DNA from: CAZNPU01 sp964575335 | GTDB taxonomy: Bacteria > Planctomycetota > Phycisphaerae > Phycisphaerales > SM1A02 | Assembly: GCA_964575335.1 (NCBI GenBank) | Contig: CAZNPU010000012.1 | Span: forward strand, 1-64,000 | Direction of reading: 5' to 3' | DNA: 64,000 nucleotides | Part shown: positions 20,568-28,962 of the stretch, one piece after another | How the letters are laid out: the number at the start of each line of letters is the position of its first letter | How positions within the stretch are numbered: position 1 is the stretch's first letter | Translations under genes and position numbers: made by a program | The notes under the pieces: model-generated | Databases searched by the model: none | Told to the model about the DNA's origin: nothing | Seen by the model: only the letters and a program-made list of their open reading frames with translations

Positions 20568-20642
20568 CGCCGCCTGCCGGCTCGGAGATGGCGAACTGAA
20601 GTCAGCCTCGTTTGGGCTGACCAAGGCGGGAAGAGGGTTGTC

Positions 20643-21806
20643 ATGGAATCCCTGGATCGACAAATTGATGAAGCGCTGGCCGACAACATCGCACCGACTG
20701 CCTCGATCGCAGGTCCGGCGCGCATGCTGATCGTCGAAGCCGACGCGGCATTGCGGCAATCGCTGATCGAAGCCCTTGAGCGACGCCATCATCACTGCAC
20801 CGGCGTGGGCAGCGTGTCTGAGGCACGATCCGCGCTGGCGCGCACGAGCTTTGACGTCGTGGTGCTCAACCATCAGCTTGTTGACAAGGCATTGCTCGAG
20901 CTCATGCCGCTGATTCAAAAAACCTCGCCTGCCACCAAAACCGTGCTGATCGCTGAGCGATGCACGCTGGATGACGCGGTACGGGCGATGCGCTGCGGCG
21001 TGGTTGATCTCATCGCGCTTCCCGTGGAGATGGAAGAATTCATCCGTCGCATCGATACCGCGCTGCTCAAGTCGCGCGCCGATCGCCAGCGCGATGAGCG
21101 GCTGCTGCGGCTGAAGAAAATCTGCCGCGAACTGAACGTGGCGCGGCACGAAATCTCCCGCCAGGTTGATGCGCTGTGCGGAGACCTGACTGCTGCGTAT
21201 CAGGAAATCGCCGACCAGATGAACGAAGTGGCGATGGCCAGCGAGTTTCGCACGCTGATCAAGCAGGAGCTTGATGTTGAAGACCTGCTGCGCACCACGC
21301 TGGAATACATGCTGACCAAGACCGGCCCGACGAACGCAGCGGTGTTTCTGCCCGACTCGGCGCACAGCTATGGCTTGGGCGCGTATGTGAACTACGACTG
21401 CCCGCGCGAAACCGTGTCGCTGATGCTTGATCATCTTTGCCAGGCGGTCTGCCCGCAGATGGCTGATGAGGATGAGATCGTCTGCTATGCCGACGCGCGC
21501 GAATTCGCTGAATGGATCGGCATTGAGGCGGATTTTCTCGCCGACTCGGAAGTGATTGCGTTTTCCTGCCAGCACGAAGGCGAATGCCTGGCGGTGATCG
21601 TTCTGTTCCGCAACAAGTCCAACCCCTTCAGCGAAAAATTGGCGGGCGTGATCGACACGATGCGGACGCTGCTGGCGGAGCAGTTGTCCAACATTATTCG
21701 CGTGCATCATCGTGCGCGGCCGAGCTGGCCCAAGGAAGCTGCCGACGGCGATCTGGATTACAACGACGACATCAACTGGGGATTCGAAGGTGGCATGGCG
21801 GCGTAA
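20643..21806 (+). CDS. Degenerate receiver (pseudo-receiver) with C-terminal GAF-like domain
   Basis: 387 residues. The N-terminal 27-140 region has the receiver fold pattern (RMLIVEADAALRQSLIEALE), but the key residues are altered. The phospho-acceptor position is N76 (DVVVLNHQL), the Thr/Ser position is A104, and the Lys-Pro position is L126-P127. Phosphorylation is therefore unlikely. A charged helical linker of about 60 residues (140-205, possibly coiled coil) connects to a GAF-like domain (about 205-360). The last 30 residues are acidic (DGDLDYNDDINWGFEGG). It lies 75 bases behind the HDOD kinase on the same strand, so it is likely co-transcribed and might act as a phosphorylation-independent adaptor. 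That role is inferred. Confidence 0.8.
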   Translation: MESLDRQIDEALADNIAPTASIAGPARMLIVEADAALRQSLIEALERRHHHCTGVGSVSEARSALARTSFDVVVLNHQLVDKALLELMPLIQKTSPATKTVLIAERCTLDDAVRAMRCGVVDLIALPVEMEEFIRRIDTALLKSRADRQRDERLLRLKKICRELNVARHEISRQVDALCGDLTAAYQEIADQMNEVAMASEFRTLIKQELDVEDLLRTTLEYMLTKTGPTNAAVFLPDSAHSYGLGAYVNYDCPRETVSLMLDHLCQAVCPQMADEDEIVCYADAREFAEWIGIEADFLADSEVIAFSCQHEGECLAVIVLFRNKSNPFSEKLAGVIDTMRTLLAEQLSNIIRVHHRARPSWPKEAADGDLDYNDDINWGFEGGMAA

Positions 21807-21952
21807 GTGAGCGCAGCGAATAAAGCATGACTGCAACGGATACATGACATCACGGAGCGGCGCAGTTGCCGTGATTGCCGCAATTGCCGCGGTAAACGAG
21901 TGCAACATCGGTTGAAAAGCTGCGCATTGCGCAGCAGCGCTCGCCGGCTTGC

Positions 21953-23293
21953 TCACAAACCGCTGGGCCAGGCTTCCGGTTCCTCAGCTAGGTCCGCAGC
22001 CAGCTCCAGCGGATGAACCGCGTGCGTTTCATCAATGAAGATAAATGCGTCGTACCGGTCAACCAATCGTGTGGGGACGTAATTGCCCGGCCGCTCAGCG
22101 TGCGGGTGATACACCACGCCGATGGCGCGGTGCCCCAGTTCGCGGCGCAGCAGATCGCGCAGCGCTGCGGGTAATGTTCGAAGCGGCACGATCAGCTGCG
22201 CCATGCCGAGCCGATGCAGTTCATCTTCCAGACTGCCCGGCGCAGCTGGGGGTATGCTGATTGTTTCGTGCGATTCACCCCATGCGTCGGCTGCGATGAC
22301 CGTGCCGTGATGCGTTCCAAAGCCGATGAGACGCACCGCGTCAGCGCCATAGTGTTCGCGCGCGAGACCGCCAAGATTCACATAGCCCGATCGAGCCATG
22401 TTGGTTGCGCGATAGTCGCCGATATGCGTATTGTGCGCCCAGACAATGGCGCGCGAGTCGTCGCCGTAATGCTCCAGCAGCAGCGAGAGCGTCTCCATCA
22501 TGTGGCGGTCGCGCACGTTCCAACTGGGCGCATCGCCAGCGAGCATGGTGCGGTAGTATGCCTCGGCATTGCGGGTGACGCGTGCGTTCATGCGGGCGTC
22601 GAAGTACGCTTCTTTGGGATCTTCGTGATTCGGCCGGGTGGCGGTGTAGAGCCGCTCCAATCGCTCAATATGCGCCAGTGCAGCGCGCACGTTGGATTCG
22701 CAGTTTGCTGACACAAGCCGCGTGGCGTAGGCGTACTCGTGCGGATCGCGGTTGTACGGCTCGAAGCATGCGTATGCGCGGCGGGCAGCGTCGGCAGCAG
22801 GAGGATCGACCTTGCGCAGGTACGCCACCACCAGCCGCATCGAATCGTACATGCTGTAGACGTCGAGGCCGTGAAACCCCACCGGTCGCCGATTGTCGTG
22901 ATATCGAACCGCGTCATTGAACCCGCGCATCCACTCCACGAGTTCCAGCACCTCTTCGTTGCCCCACATCCAGGTTGGGAAGCGCCGATAGCCCGCCAGC
23001 GCGTCGCGAGGTGAGCCGACGCCGGTGGTGATGTGCTGGTGCACGCGATGGCAGTCCGGCCAGTCGCCTTCCACAGCGATAAAGCTGAAGCCGCACTCGC
23101 GAATCAGATACTCGGAAATGGTCCGCCGCCACTCGTAAAACTCGCTTGTGCCATGCGTCGCCTCGCCCAGCATCACGATGCGGGCGTCGCCGAGGACTTC
23201 GAGTAATGCGCCAAGGTCATTGGGACCGCGCAGCGGCACAGCAGCCGCCCGCAACGCTTTGGCAAAGGGATCCTGCGGCAGCGGCGCGATCAT
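21953..23293 (-). CDS. Erythromycin esterase-like protein
   Basis: 446 residues. The family (EreA/EreB-like, also succinoglycan biosynthesis-type proteins) has a hydrolase fold. Recognisable motifs are the N-terminal GEATHGTSEFYEWRR, FIAVEGDWPD, and WAHNTHIGD with the conserved His, plus a C-terminal YHPHAERPGNYVPTRL. The essential Glu and two His of the family appear present. No signal peptide is seen. Most genomic homologues are not resistance enzymes and their natural substrate is unknown. The start codon lies 9 bases after the stop of the CBS-domain gene on the same strand, with GGGCAAGGGC between them. The two form an operon in which a nucleotide-sensing CBS protein may control or accompany the hydrolase. 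Confidence 0.88.
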   Translation of the reverse strand: MIAPLPQDPFAKALRAAAVPLRGPNDLGALLEVLGDARIVMLGEATHGTSEFYEWRRTISEYLIRECGFSFIAVEGDWPDCHRVHQHITTGVGSPRDALAGYRRFPTWMWGNEEVLELVEWMRGFNDAVRYHDNRRPVGFHGLDVYSMYDSMRLVVAYLRKVDPPAADAARRAYACFEPYNRDPHEYAYATRLVSANCESNVRAALAHIERLERLYTATRPNHEDPKEAYFDARMNARVTRNAEAYYRTMLAGDAPSWNVRDRHMMETLSLLLEHYGDDSRAIVWAHNTHIGDYRATNMARSGYVNLGGLAREHYGADAVRLIGFGTHHGTVIAADAWGESHETISIPPAAPGSLEDELHRLGMAQLIVPLRTLPAALRDLLRRELGHRAIGVVYHPHAERPGNYVPTRLVDRYDAFIFIDETHAVHPLELAADLAEEPEAWPSGL

Positions 23294-23302
23294 GCCCTTG
23301 CC

Positions 23303-23815
23303 CTAGCGCTCCGGCAGACTGGAGCCTTGCCACGTCGCTACGCCGCGAGCGAAGACCTTGAGCAGATCGAAACTCGTCACCACGCCCGCTGCGGTGCCGT
23401 CGGGATTGACCACCACCACCCGATGGACGCGATGCTCAGCCATTTCGTCAGCGACATCGACCAGGCTGTCATCCGGCGTGGCGGTCAGCGGCTGCGGCGA
23501 CATGAAATCCCGCACGACGCCCAGGCGGTTGCGCACGTTCTCATCCTCATCATCCACAGTGCTGGTGTCGGCCAGTTGCTCAAAGAACTCCTGCGGCTCA
23601 AGTCCCGCGCCGCCAGCGAGCATCCAATCCAGCAGGTCTGTCTTGGAAACCACGCCCACCACGCGGTTGTGCTCATCCACCACGGGGCAGCCGGAGATTT
23701 CGTTAAGCGCAAACAGCCGCGCCAACTGCCGGAGCGTGTCGTTGGGCGAGGCGGCGATAGGGTCAGGGGTCATCACGTCTCTGACGCGCAATTCATGCAG
23801 CCCGCGTGCGATCAT
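23303..23815 (-). CDS. Tandem CBS-domain protein
   Basis: 170 residues made of a CBS pair (Bateman module): residues 12-65 (VRDVMTPDPIAASPNDTLRQ, GCPVVDEHNRVVGVVSKTDL) and 103-160 (VRDFMSPQPLTATPDDSLVD, HRVVVVNPDGTAAGVVTSFDL). Between them is an acidic insert of about 35 residues (FEQLADTSTVDDEDENVRNR). Such modules bind adenosine nucleotides and usually regulate a partner. The whole protein is the module; there is no catalytic domain. AAGGT precedes ATG 23815. It is the first gene of a two-gene unit with the esterase-like protein downstream. Confidence 0.92.
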   Translation of the reverse strand: MIARGLHELRVRDVMTPDPIAASPNDTLRQLARLFALNEISGCPVVDEHNRVVGVVSKTDLLDWMLAGGAGLEPQEFFEQLADTSTVDDEDENVRNRLGVVRDFMSPQPLTATPDDSLVDVADEMAEHRVHRVVVVNPDGTAAGVVTSFDLLKVFARGVATWQGSSLPER

Positions 23816-24205
23816 GGTGTTTACCTTCTATTCTGCTGGTTGTTGCCGGGTGTTGGTCCGTACATGCATTCATGAGCAGCAGCCATTGAGGGATGCGGCG
23901 GTCTGGCGCCCGACTGCGCCAGCTCTGGCTCACTTTTGGCTGCTCCAGCTCTGATTGGCTACTGGAAAAGAGCCTTGATCCGATTCCCGCTCAATTGAGC
24001 GGGCGAAGCTGTTTTCCACTTTCCACCGGCGTACGTCACCCGCAACGCTGCGTGCGATCAGCAGGCGATTCCGCGTGGGCCGACTTGCCGACGTGCGATC
24101 CGGCGCCAAATTCCACTCCCAAACGGTGCAGACTGGTCCATTGTTCACCGATCCGTGAGAGCGGAGTAAACCCCCTGCCCGTGTGATGCCGATAATGCGT
24201 GTGCC
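23816..24205. other. Intergenic region upstream of fliN with an 18-bp perfect palindrome
   Basis: 390 bases between the divergent CBS gene and fliN. It holds a perfect palindrome CCCGCTCAATTGAGCGGG at 23986-24003, a direct repeat of CCAGCTCTG (about 23920 and 23945), and no convincing gene. The palindrome is GC-flanked with no T run behind it, so it looks more like an operator or cruciform than a terminator. Confidence 0.6.
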
Positions 24206-24556
24206 ATGCCTGCGGACCTGAAATCGATTTTGAAGCTTGAAGTGCCCCTGATCGTCGTGATCGGGTCGCGAGACATGCCGGTGAAAGAGGTGCTCAACCT
24301 TGCGCCGGGCGCGATTCTTGAATTGCCAAAGTTGGCTGATGAGGAATTGGAGATTCTCGTCAACAACAAGCCCATTGGTCTGGGCATGGCTGTAAAAGTG
24401 GGTGAGAACTTCGGCATTCGGCTGACCTACGTTGGCAACTTGAAAGAGCGCATTGCCGCGATGGGCGGCCAGGAAGGCAGCGGCGACGTGGCGACCGAAT
24501 CCGATGACACTGCGGCTGCGGCACTGGCCGACGAAATCATCGCCGGCCAACGATAA
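24206..24556 (+). CDS. fliN: Flagellar motor switch protein FliN
   Basis: 116 residues, a minimal FliN consisting almost wholly of the SpoA domain. FliN tetramers form the lower C-ring and interact with FliM and FliH. The pattern is ILKLEVPLIVVIGSRDMPVKEVLNLAPGAILELPKLADEELEILVNNKPIGLG and the closing VGENFGIRLTYV. Gly-rich GSGD and an acidic tail follow. The N-terminal extension usually found in FliN is missing, consistent with short planctomycete forms. ATG 24206 is the only in-frame start that keeps the domain complete; no Shine-Dalgarno is visible. It has no flagellar neighbour. A FliY- or CheC-related function is not excluded, but the size fits FliN. Confidence 0.9.
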   Translation: MPADLKSILKLEVPLIVVIGSRDMPVKEVLNLAPGAILELPKLADEELEILVNNKPIGLGMAVKVGENFGIRLTYVGNLKERIAAMGGQEGSGDVATESDDTAAAALADEIIAGQR

Positions 24557-24629
24557 TTCGAGTGCGGCAGGCCAACAACGCCAGTTGAATAGATTCTCGC
24601 AAATCCTTGTCCTATAAGGTATAGTGTTC

Positions 24630-24667
24630 ACCAACGGCGAGATTTTCGATGAAAATCAGCCGTTGGT
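24630..24667. other. Stem-loop upstream of the GH15 gene
   Basis: An inverted repeat of two stacked stems: ACCAACGGC (24630-24638) pairs with GCCGTTGGT (24659-24667), and GATTTTC (24641-24647) with GAAAATC (24651-24657), separated by a GA/A internal bulge. The loop is GAT. It follows TATAAG/TATAGT strings at 24613-24625 that could be a promoter -10, so the hairpin would lie at the start of the transcript. There is no T run. Confidence 0.6.
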
Positions 24668-24739
24668 CATGTCAGAAGCCAGCACGCGCTTCCCTTCGCC
24701 CGGACGCGCTGCTGACAGACTCCAGAAAGCGCACTTCCC

Positions 24740-26764
24740 ATGCCCCGCAACATTCCCGTCGGCAACGGCGAAATGCTCGTCACCTTTGACGACCTTTACC
24801 GCATCCGAGACATCTACTACCCCCGGGTCGGCATGCCCAACCATACCGGCGGACATATTCAACGCTTTGGCGTGTGGGCCGATGGCCTTTTTGCCTGGAT
24901 CGAAGATCCGCACTGGAGACGCGAGCTTCGCTACAAGCCCGACACCATGGTCACCGAGGTTCTCCTTCGGCACGAAAAGCTCGGCATCGAACTGCTCTGC
25001 AACGATGCGATCGACTACTGGAGCCCGGTGTTTTTCCGCAAAATGGTCGTGACCGATCTGCTGGGCAAGCCTCGCGATGTGCGGGTGTTCTTCCATCACG
25101 ATATTTCCGTCAGCGGATCGCCGGTGGGCGATACGGTGAACTACGACCCGCAGCTGGCTGGGCTGGTTCACTACAAAGACGACATGTACTTCCTCATCAA
25201 CGGCTGCAATGAACGCGTCTGCGGCATTGATCAGTTCAGCACCGGCGCCAAGCGCATCGGCAATGCGGAAGGCACATGGCGCGATGCGGAGGACGGACAG
25301 CTCAGCCGCAATCCCATCGCGCAGGGGTCGGTCGATTCCACCGTGGGCTTCAACATGCATCTGACGCCCCGGGGCTCCGGTGAAGTTGTGTATTGGATCG
25401 CAGCCGGCCGAACGTACGACGACATCAAAGACCTCAACCGCAAGATTCTGACCAAAACCGCCCAGCGCATGATGGATCGCACCGAAGCGTACTGGCGGTT
25501 ATGGGCATGCAAGGAGCCGATTGATTTCTCGCCGCTGCCCGAGCCGCTGCGTGATCTGTATATCCGCAGCCAGATCATCGTGCGCACCCAGATTGACAAC
25601 AGCGGCGCGATTATCGCGGCCAACGATTCCGACATCACGCATTTTGCGGGCGACACATATTCGTACATGTGGCCGCGCGACGGAGCGCTGGTCGCCCAGG
25701 CACTGGTCCTGGCTGGTCAGGGCGAACTCAGTCGGGCGTTTTTCCGCTTCTGCGCCCGGGTCATCAGCGACAAAGGCTTTTTCCTGCACAAGTACAACCC
25801 TTCAGGAACGCTGGCGTCGAGCTGGCATCCGTGGACGCTCGACGGCAAACCGGTGCTGCCGATTCAGCAGGACGAAACCGCGCTGGTGCTGTGGGCGCTG
25901 CGGCAGCATTTCCTGGTCTTTCGTGATGTGGAGTTTCTCAAAGCGCTGTATACGCCGCTGGTGATCAATCCCGCGCGGTGGCTGCTGGAGCATCGCGATC
26001 ATCACGGCTTGCCCAAGCCAAGCTGGGATTTATGGGAAGAGCGCCGGGGCATTCACACCTTTACCGTGGCGGCGACGATCGGTGCGTTGCAGGCCGCTGC
26101 CGACTTCGCCCGCGACATGGGCGCACTGGATCACTCAGCTGAATTTGCTGAAGGCGCGCAGCGCATGCGCGGGGCAATGATGCGGCATCTGTGGGTCAAA
26201 GAGCACAACCGCTTCGCCCGCATGGCCACACCCACCGAGGACGGCAGCTATCGACTGGATATGACGCATGACGCAGCCAACTTTGCCGTCTTTGCGTTTG
26301 GAGCGCTGCCCGCTGATCACCCCGCAGTGATGGCGGAGATGAAAGCCATTCGCCAGAAGCTCTGGGTGCAGACGCCCATCGGCGGCATCGCGCGCTATCA
26401 GCGGGATTACTATCACCAGGTCGAACGCGATGATGTGGAACGCATCCCGGGCAATCCGTGGGTGATCTGCACGCTGTGGTTCGCCCAGCACATAATCGCT
26501 GCAGCCAAAACACTGGATGATCTTGAAGAGGCGCTGGAGTATCTGCATTGGGCGCGCAAGCGCGCTCACGACTCAGGCGTGCTGGCTGAGCAATACAACC
26601 CCCACACCGGCGAACCCATTTCTGTCAGTCCGCTGACGTGGTCGCACGCCACCGTCATGACCACGATCATGCAATATCTGCTCAAGCATGCGGAACTCAC
26701 CGGCAACCGCTCAGGCTCTGTTGCGGAACTGGTGCGCAACCCCGCAATGGAACCGCAGGCGTAA
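24740..26764 (+). CDS. Glycoside hydrolase family 15 protein (glucoamylase/dextranase/trehalase-like)
   Basis: 674 residues. GH15 enzymes are inverting exo-acting alpha-glucosidases. An N-terminal beta-sandwich (1-270, starting NIPVGNGEMLVTFDDLYRIRD) precedes the (alpha/alpha)6 barrel (about 280-650). Barrel landmarks are FAGDTYSYMWPRDGALVAQAL, PIQQDETALVLWAL, PSWDLWEERRGIHTFTVAA with the general acid Glu, and the C-terminal EQYNPHTGEPISVSPLTWSHA with the general base Glu. Both catalytic glutamates are present. No signal peptide is seen, so it is probably cytosolic and may act on glycogen- or trehalose-like substrates. Substrate choice cannot be read from sequence. ATG 24740 lacks a clear Shine-Dalgarno. 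A stem-loop lies 73 bases upstream. Confidence 0.92.
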   Translation: MPRNIPVGNGEMLVTFDDLYRIRDIYYPRVGMPNHTGGHIQRFGVWADGLFAWIEDPHWRRELRYKPDTMVTEVLLRHEKLGIELLCNDAIDYWSPVFFRKMVVTDLLGKPRDVRVFFHHDISVSGSPVGDTVNYDPQLAGLVHYKDDMYFLINGCNERVCGIDQFSTGAKRIGNAEGTWRDAEDGQLSRNPIAQGSVDSTVGFNMHLTPRGSGEVVYWIAAGRTYDDIKDLNRKILTKTAQRMMDRTEAYWRLWACKEPIDFSPLPEPLRDLYIRSQIIVRTQIDNSGAIIAANDSDITHFAGDTYSYMWPRDGALVAQALVLAGQGELSRAFFRFCARVISDKGFFLHKYNPSGTLASSWHPWTLDGKPVLPIQQDETALVLWALRQHFLVFRDVEFLKALYTPLVINPARWLLEHRDHHGLPKPSWDLWEERRGIHTFTVAATIGALQAAADFARDMGALDHSAEFAEGAQRMRGAMMRHLWVKEHNRFARMATPTEDGSYRLDMTHDAANFAVFAFGALPADHPAVMAEMKAIRQKLWVQTPIGGIARYQRDYYHQVERDDVERIPGNPWVICTLWFAQHIIAAAKTLDDLEEALEYLHWARKRAHDSGVLAEQYNPHTGEPISVSPLTWSHATVMTTIMQYLLKHAELTGNRSGSVAELVRNPAMEPQA

Positions 26765-26906
26765 ACGACGCTGCTCGCAGACGGCAAACCGCAGGCATGT
26801 CGCCATACCCAATGCCGGACGCCAGGCGCAGTCACCGACTTTGCCGGTCTATGTTGTGATTGCGCACCAGCGTAGCGTTGGGATGGCTTGTTGTTCTCAG
26901 ATCAGT

Positions 26907-28661
26907 TCAATTCGTTACAGGTATTACAGGAGCAGCGGGTGCGTCGTCGACGGAGGGATCGGTAGTAGCAGCAGCAGGCACCACATCAGCGGCCTGTGTC
27001 TCATCAGAGGCGGTGTGGGCGTTTGCTGCAACGGCCTCGCCTGAGGTTGCATCGTCATCCCGGCGCTTGTCAGCAGCGATCTGCTGTGATTCATCCGTAC
27101 CATCGTTCTGCATTCCAGGCGGTCTGCCGCCGGGGCCGCGCCGGCCCGGACCTTCATCCTTGGGCATCGGCAGACGCGCGACGATTTCCTTGTTTGCCGG
27201 TTCATACAGCAGAACAAGGTCGCCTTCGTTCACGCCATCTTTGATTTCGATATACAGCTCAGACGCCCGGCCAATGGCGACTTTCCGCTGGGCATAGCCG
27301 CCGTCCTGCGGCACGTACACATACGCCAGCGGGCCGTTGCGGAAGACTGCCTGAACCGGCACGTGCAGCGAATCTTCCACACGATCGACATAGATATTGG
27401 CCCGGCATCGCATGGCCGGCTTCAACCCGAGATCAGCGCCATTCTCCAGCAGCACGCGAACGGTGTAATCGCGGCGATTGGGATCGCGCCACCCGCCGGA
27501 TTCCGCCAATACGCCGATGCTCAATACTTCGCCCATGATCGGCTGATGCGGCATGGCGTCAGAGGTCACCGTTGCCCGCTGGCCGGGCTTGATCAGGCCG
27601 CTGAGCGCCTCGCTGACTTTGACCGTGGCGATCATCTGCGTGGTGTCGGGCAGAATCATCACCGGCTCGTTGGGATAAAGCTCGGTGCCGACCTGTGGCG
27701 GCTGGCCATCGTTGCGGCGATTGCCCGATTCCAGCGACGAGTAATACACCACCAATCCGGGCGACGGCGCAACGACAACGCAGTTTCTGAGCTGCTCCCG
27801 CAGTTCTTCAAGCTTTTCTTTTGCGCTGTCAAGCTGATACTGCTTGCTGTCCACCTCGCTCTGGGCGGTGCGCACTTCCGCATCGTACTGCTGCTGGATT
27901 CGTTCACGCTCGCTTTTGGCCTGCTCCAGATCAGACTCTTTCTGCTTCTTGTCCTGGATGTACTGATATTTCTCGTACACCTCCATATCGAGCCTGGCCT
28001 GGACGAGGTTGGCGTCCGCCCGCATCAGCGCGATTTCATCCTGTTTGTATTCGTCGAGGCTGATGAAGCGCTTTTCGAGCAGCTTCTTTGACTCAGCGAA
28101 ACGCGCCGCAAGCCGCTCGTATTCCTTTTCAGCGGTCTCCACCGCCAGTTCAAGCTCCTTGCGACGTGAGACGACTTCGCCTTCATTCCACGACCGCAAT
28201 GCCAGATCGGCCAGTTGTATCGCGAGGTCGGCTTTGGCCAGTTCGGCTTCGCGCGTCTTGATTTTGATTTCCAGGTTGGCCTGCGCGGAAATCAGCGCAG
28301 CTTCAGCCGTGTTTACGCGGTCCTGCTGATCGCGAAGCTGATTGCGAATTTCCTCATCATTCAGCCGCATCAGCACATCGCCCGCTTTGACGAACGTGCC
28401 TTCAGCGACGATTTCGGTGATGATGGCGCGGCTGTCGAGACGATTGCGGATCTCGATCTGCTTCATCGCAGCCAGTTCGCCGGATACGGGAATGACGATA
28501 TCGAAGTCGCCGCGACGCACGAGGAAGGCGTCATCGGAGTGAGTGGCGCCCGCCTCGCCGCCGCCGCGCAGCACCAGTCCAATGGCGCCGGCTGCGGCAA
28601 GCAGAACGACGAGAAGAAGAACGATAATCGCGGTCTGTCCGCGTGGGGCGTATTGTTTCAT
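26907..28661 (-). CDS. HlyD/RND-type periplasmic adaptor (membrane fusion protein)
   Basis: 584 residues. These adaptors link an inner-membrane pump to a TolC-type channel. One N-terminal membrane anchor (AIIVLLLVVLLAAAGAIGL) is followed by a barrel-lipoyl half-motif (RNRLDSRAIITEIVAEGTFV). A very long charged coiled-coil hairpin of about 200 residues comes next, then the second lipoyl half (VVAPSPGLVVYY), a beta-barrel domain (MIATVKVSEALSGLIKPGQR) and a membrane-proximal domain. A Pro/Gly/Ala/Asp-rich tail of about 100 residues is unusual. ATG 28661 opens with MKQYAPRGQTA; an upstream TTG frame adds 30 residues and is not preferred. It lies downstream of the TolC-like gene on the same strand, and no pump gene is in the pair. 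Mature family members often have MacB-type ABC partners. Confidence 0.92.
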   Translation of the reverse strand: MKQYAPRGQTAIIVLLLVVLLAAAGAIGLVLRGGGEAGATHSDDAFLVRRGDFDIVIPVSGELAAMKQIEIRNRLDSRAIITEIVAEGTFVKAGDVLMRLNDEEIRNQLRDQQDRVNTAEAALISAQANLEIKIKTREAELAKADLAIQLADLALRSWNEGEVVSRRKELELAVETAEKEYERLAARFAESKKLLEKRFISLDEYKQDEIALMRADANLVQARLDMEVYEKYQYIQDKKQKESDLEQAKSERERIQQQYDAEVRTAQSEVDSKQYQLDSAKEKLEELREQLRNCVVVAPSPGLVVYYSSLESGNRRNDGQPPQVGTELYPNEPVMILPDTTQMIATVKVSEALSGLIKPGQRATVTSDAMPHQPIMGEVLSIGVLAESGGWRDPNRRDYTVRVLLENGADLGLKPAMRCRANIYVDRVEDSLHVPVQAVFRNGPLAYVYVPQDGGYAQRKVAIGRASELYIEIKDGVNEGDLVLLYEPANKEIVARLPMPKDEGPGRRGPGGRPPGMQNDGTDESQQIAADKRRDDDATSGEAVAANAHTASDETQAADVVPAAATTDPSVDDAPAAPVIPVTN

Positions 28662-28962
28662 GGCAATTCCCGAATTCCTCAACGGTGGCCGAATCGTCCT
28701 GTTTCCGCGCGCAAGCCGTCGCGTCAATTCCGATTCACTCCTTGATACCAATATCCCTAGCCTAGCGTTTCATCGACTGAACTTCGACAAATCTGCGGTT
28801 TTCGCCTCACACGTAAGTTCTCGACCCGTGGTATTACAGGCGAATTCCCCAAACTCACACTTAACATAGGCCAGCGATCGCAACGCAGCGGCCGCGGCTT
28901 TCCCAAACCCGCTTCACATGCGGTCGTTCCCTGGCGGGCATGCTCCTTCGCGGCCCGTTTGC

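Noticed and set aside
20268..21956. A 562-residue open frame on the minus strand.
   Set aside because: It is antisense to the kinase end and the pseudo-receiver gene, both with clear domains on the plus strand. Long antisense frames are expected at this GC content.
24624..25052. A 142-residue plus-strand frame at the GH15 start.
   Set aside because: It overlaps the GH15 coding region in another frame and runs through the stem-loop; no domain.
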